NCBI GenBank assembly: GCA_012511645.1
Contig: JAAZFP010000091.1
Span: 1-6,503, forward strand
Direction of reading: 5' to 3'
Source: Microbacteriaceae bacterium
GTDB lineage: Bacteria; Actinomycetota; Actinomycetes; Actinomycetales; Microbacteriaceae
DNA length: 6,503 bases
Below are positions 6,387-6,503 of this stretch, piece by piece (position 1 is the first letter of the stretch; the number at the start of each line of letters is the position of its first letter). A program made the translations under genes and the position numbers. The notes under the pieces were generated by a model that was given only the letters and a program-made list of their open reading frames with translations, did no database searches and was not told the origin of the DNA.

Positions 6387-6503
6387 TCAGGCTTGTTCGC
6401 TCAGGAAGCCTGCGAAGTACTCCGTGAGTTCGTCTCGAGCGGTCAGCGGCAACAGGTGCGAGACATATTGGTCAGGTCGCACCACCACGATTGCGCCATC
6501 ACG
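6387..6503 (-). CDS. FAD-dependent aromatic monooxygenase (phenol hydroxylase-like), C-terminal end only
   Basis: Reading the minus strand from 6503 gives 38 sense codons and a TGA stop (complement of 6387-6389); the start lies beyond the window. The peptide contains DGAIVVVRPDQYVSHLLPL and ends EYFAGFLSEQA. A hydrophobic strand followed by VRPDxYV and then a helix ending in FFAGF-like residues is typical of the thioredoxin-like C-terminal domain of class A flavoprotein hydroxylases such as phenol 2-monooxygenase and 3-hydroxybenzoate 4-monooxygenase. These use NAD(P)H and O2 to hydroxylate phenolic rings. The FAD-binding core is not in the window, so substrate and completeness cannot be judged. 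The gene converges on the dehydrogenase gene, separated by the hairpin terminator and about 40 bp. I am fairly sure of the gene end and less sure of the exact enzyme. Confidence 0.75.
   Translation of the reverse strand, partial: RDGAIVVVRPDQYVSHLLPLTARDELTEYFAGFLSEQA

Noticed and set aside
1..6503. A search for a novel defence, mobile or biosynthetic system
   Set aside because: All four genes belong to common housekeeping, transport or catabolic families. No transposase, integrase, terminal repeats, array of direct repeats or toxin-antitoxin pair was seen.

Overview
The window reads as ordinary chromosome from a high-GC actinobacterium. The protein families and the leaderless-type gene start fit Microbacteriaceae or a close relative, but that placement is inferred from codon use and family resemblance, without a database search. 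Four genes are visible, two of them cut by the window edges.

Layout. (1) Bases 1-3531, plus strand: a DEAH-box RNA helicase of the HrpA family. Its 5' end is missing; the window opens at the residues that normally follow the DEAHE box. (2) Bases 3541-4755, plus strand: a 12-helix major facilitator superfamily (MFS) transporter. It starts at GTG nine bases after the helicase stop. A TAGAAT -10-like box contains the helicase TAG stop and sits exactly where a leaderless transcript would need it. (3) Bases 4756-4938: a 183-bp intergenic region with a C-rich stretch, two small inverted repeats and a strong Shine-Dalgarno sequence. (4) Bases 4939-6294, plus strand: an NAD-type aldehyde dehydrogenase of the succinate-semialdehyde dehydrogenase (Sad/GabD1-like) group, with its full catalytic set. 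(5) Bases 6304-6347: a hairpin terminator with a perfect 18-bp stem. (6) Bases 6387-6503, minus strand: the last 38 codons of a convergent gene, most likely an FAD-dependent aromatic-ring monooxygenase (phenol hydroxylase family). It is short and lacks a start, so an ordinary ORF search would miss it.

How the parts relate. The helicase (RNA and ribosome quality control) and the transporter are adjacent and may share readthrough transcription, but nothing links them functionally. The dehydrogenase looks like a separate single-gene transcription unit with its own leader and terminator. It converges on the monooxygenase, so the two are not an operon, although both could belong to carbon-source breakdown.

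I see no mobile element, CRISPR array, tRNA or rRNA, and no evidence of a new multi-gene system. The points most worth a second look are the promoter embedded in the hrpA stop codon, the hidden monooxygenase end, and a 15-bp in-frame duplication in an HrpA linker.
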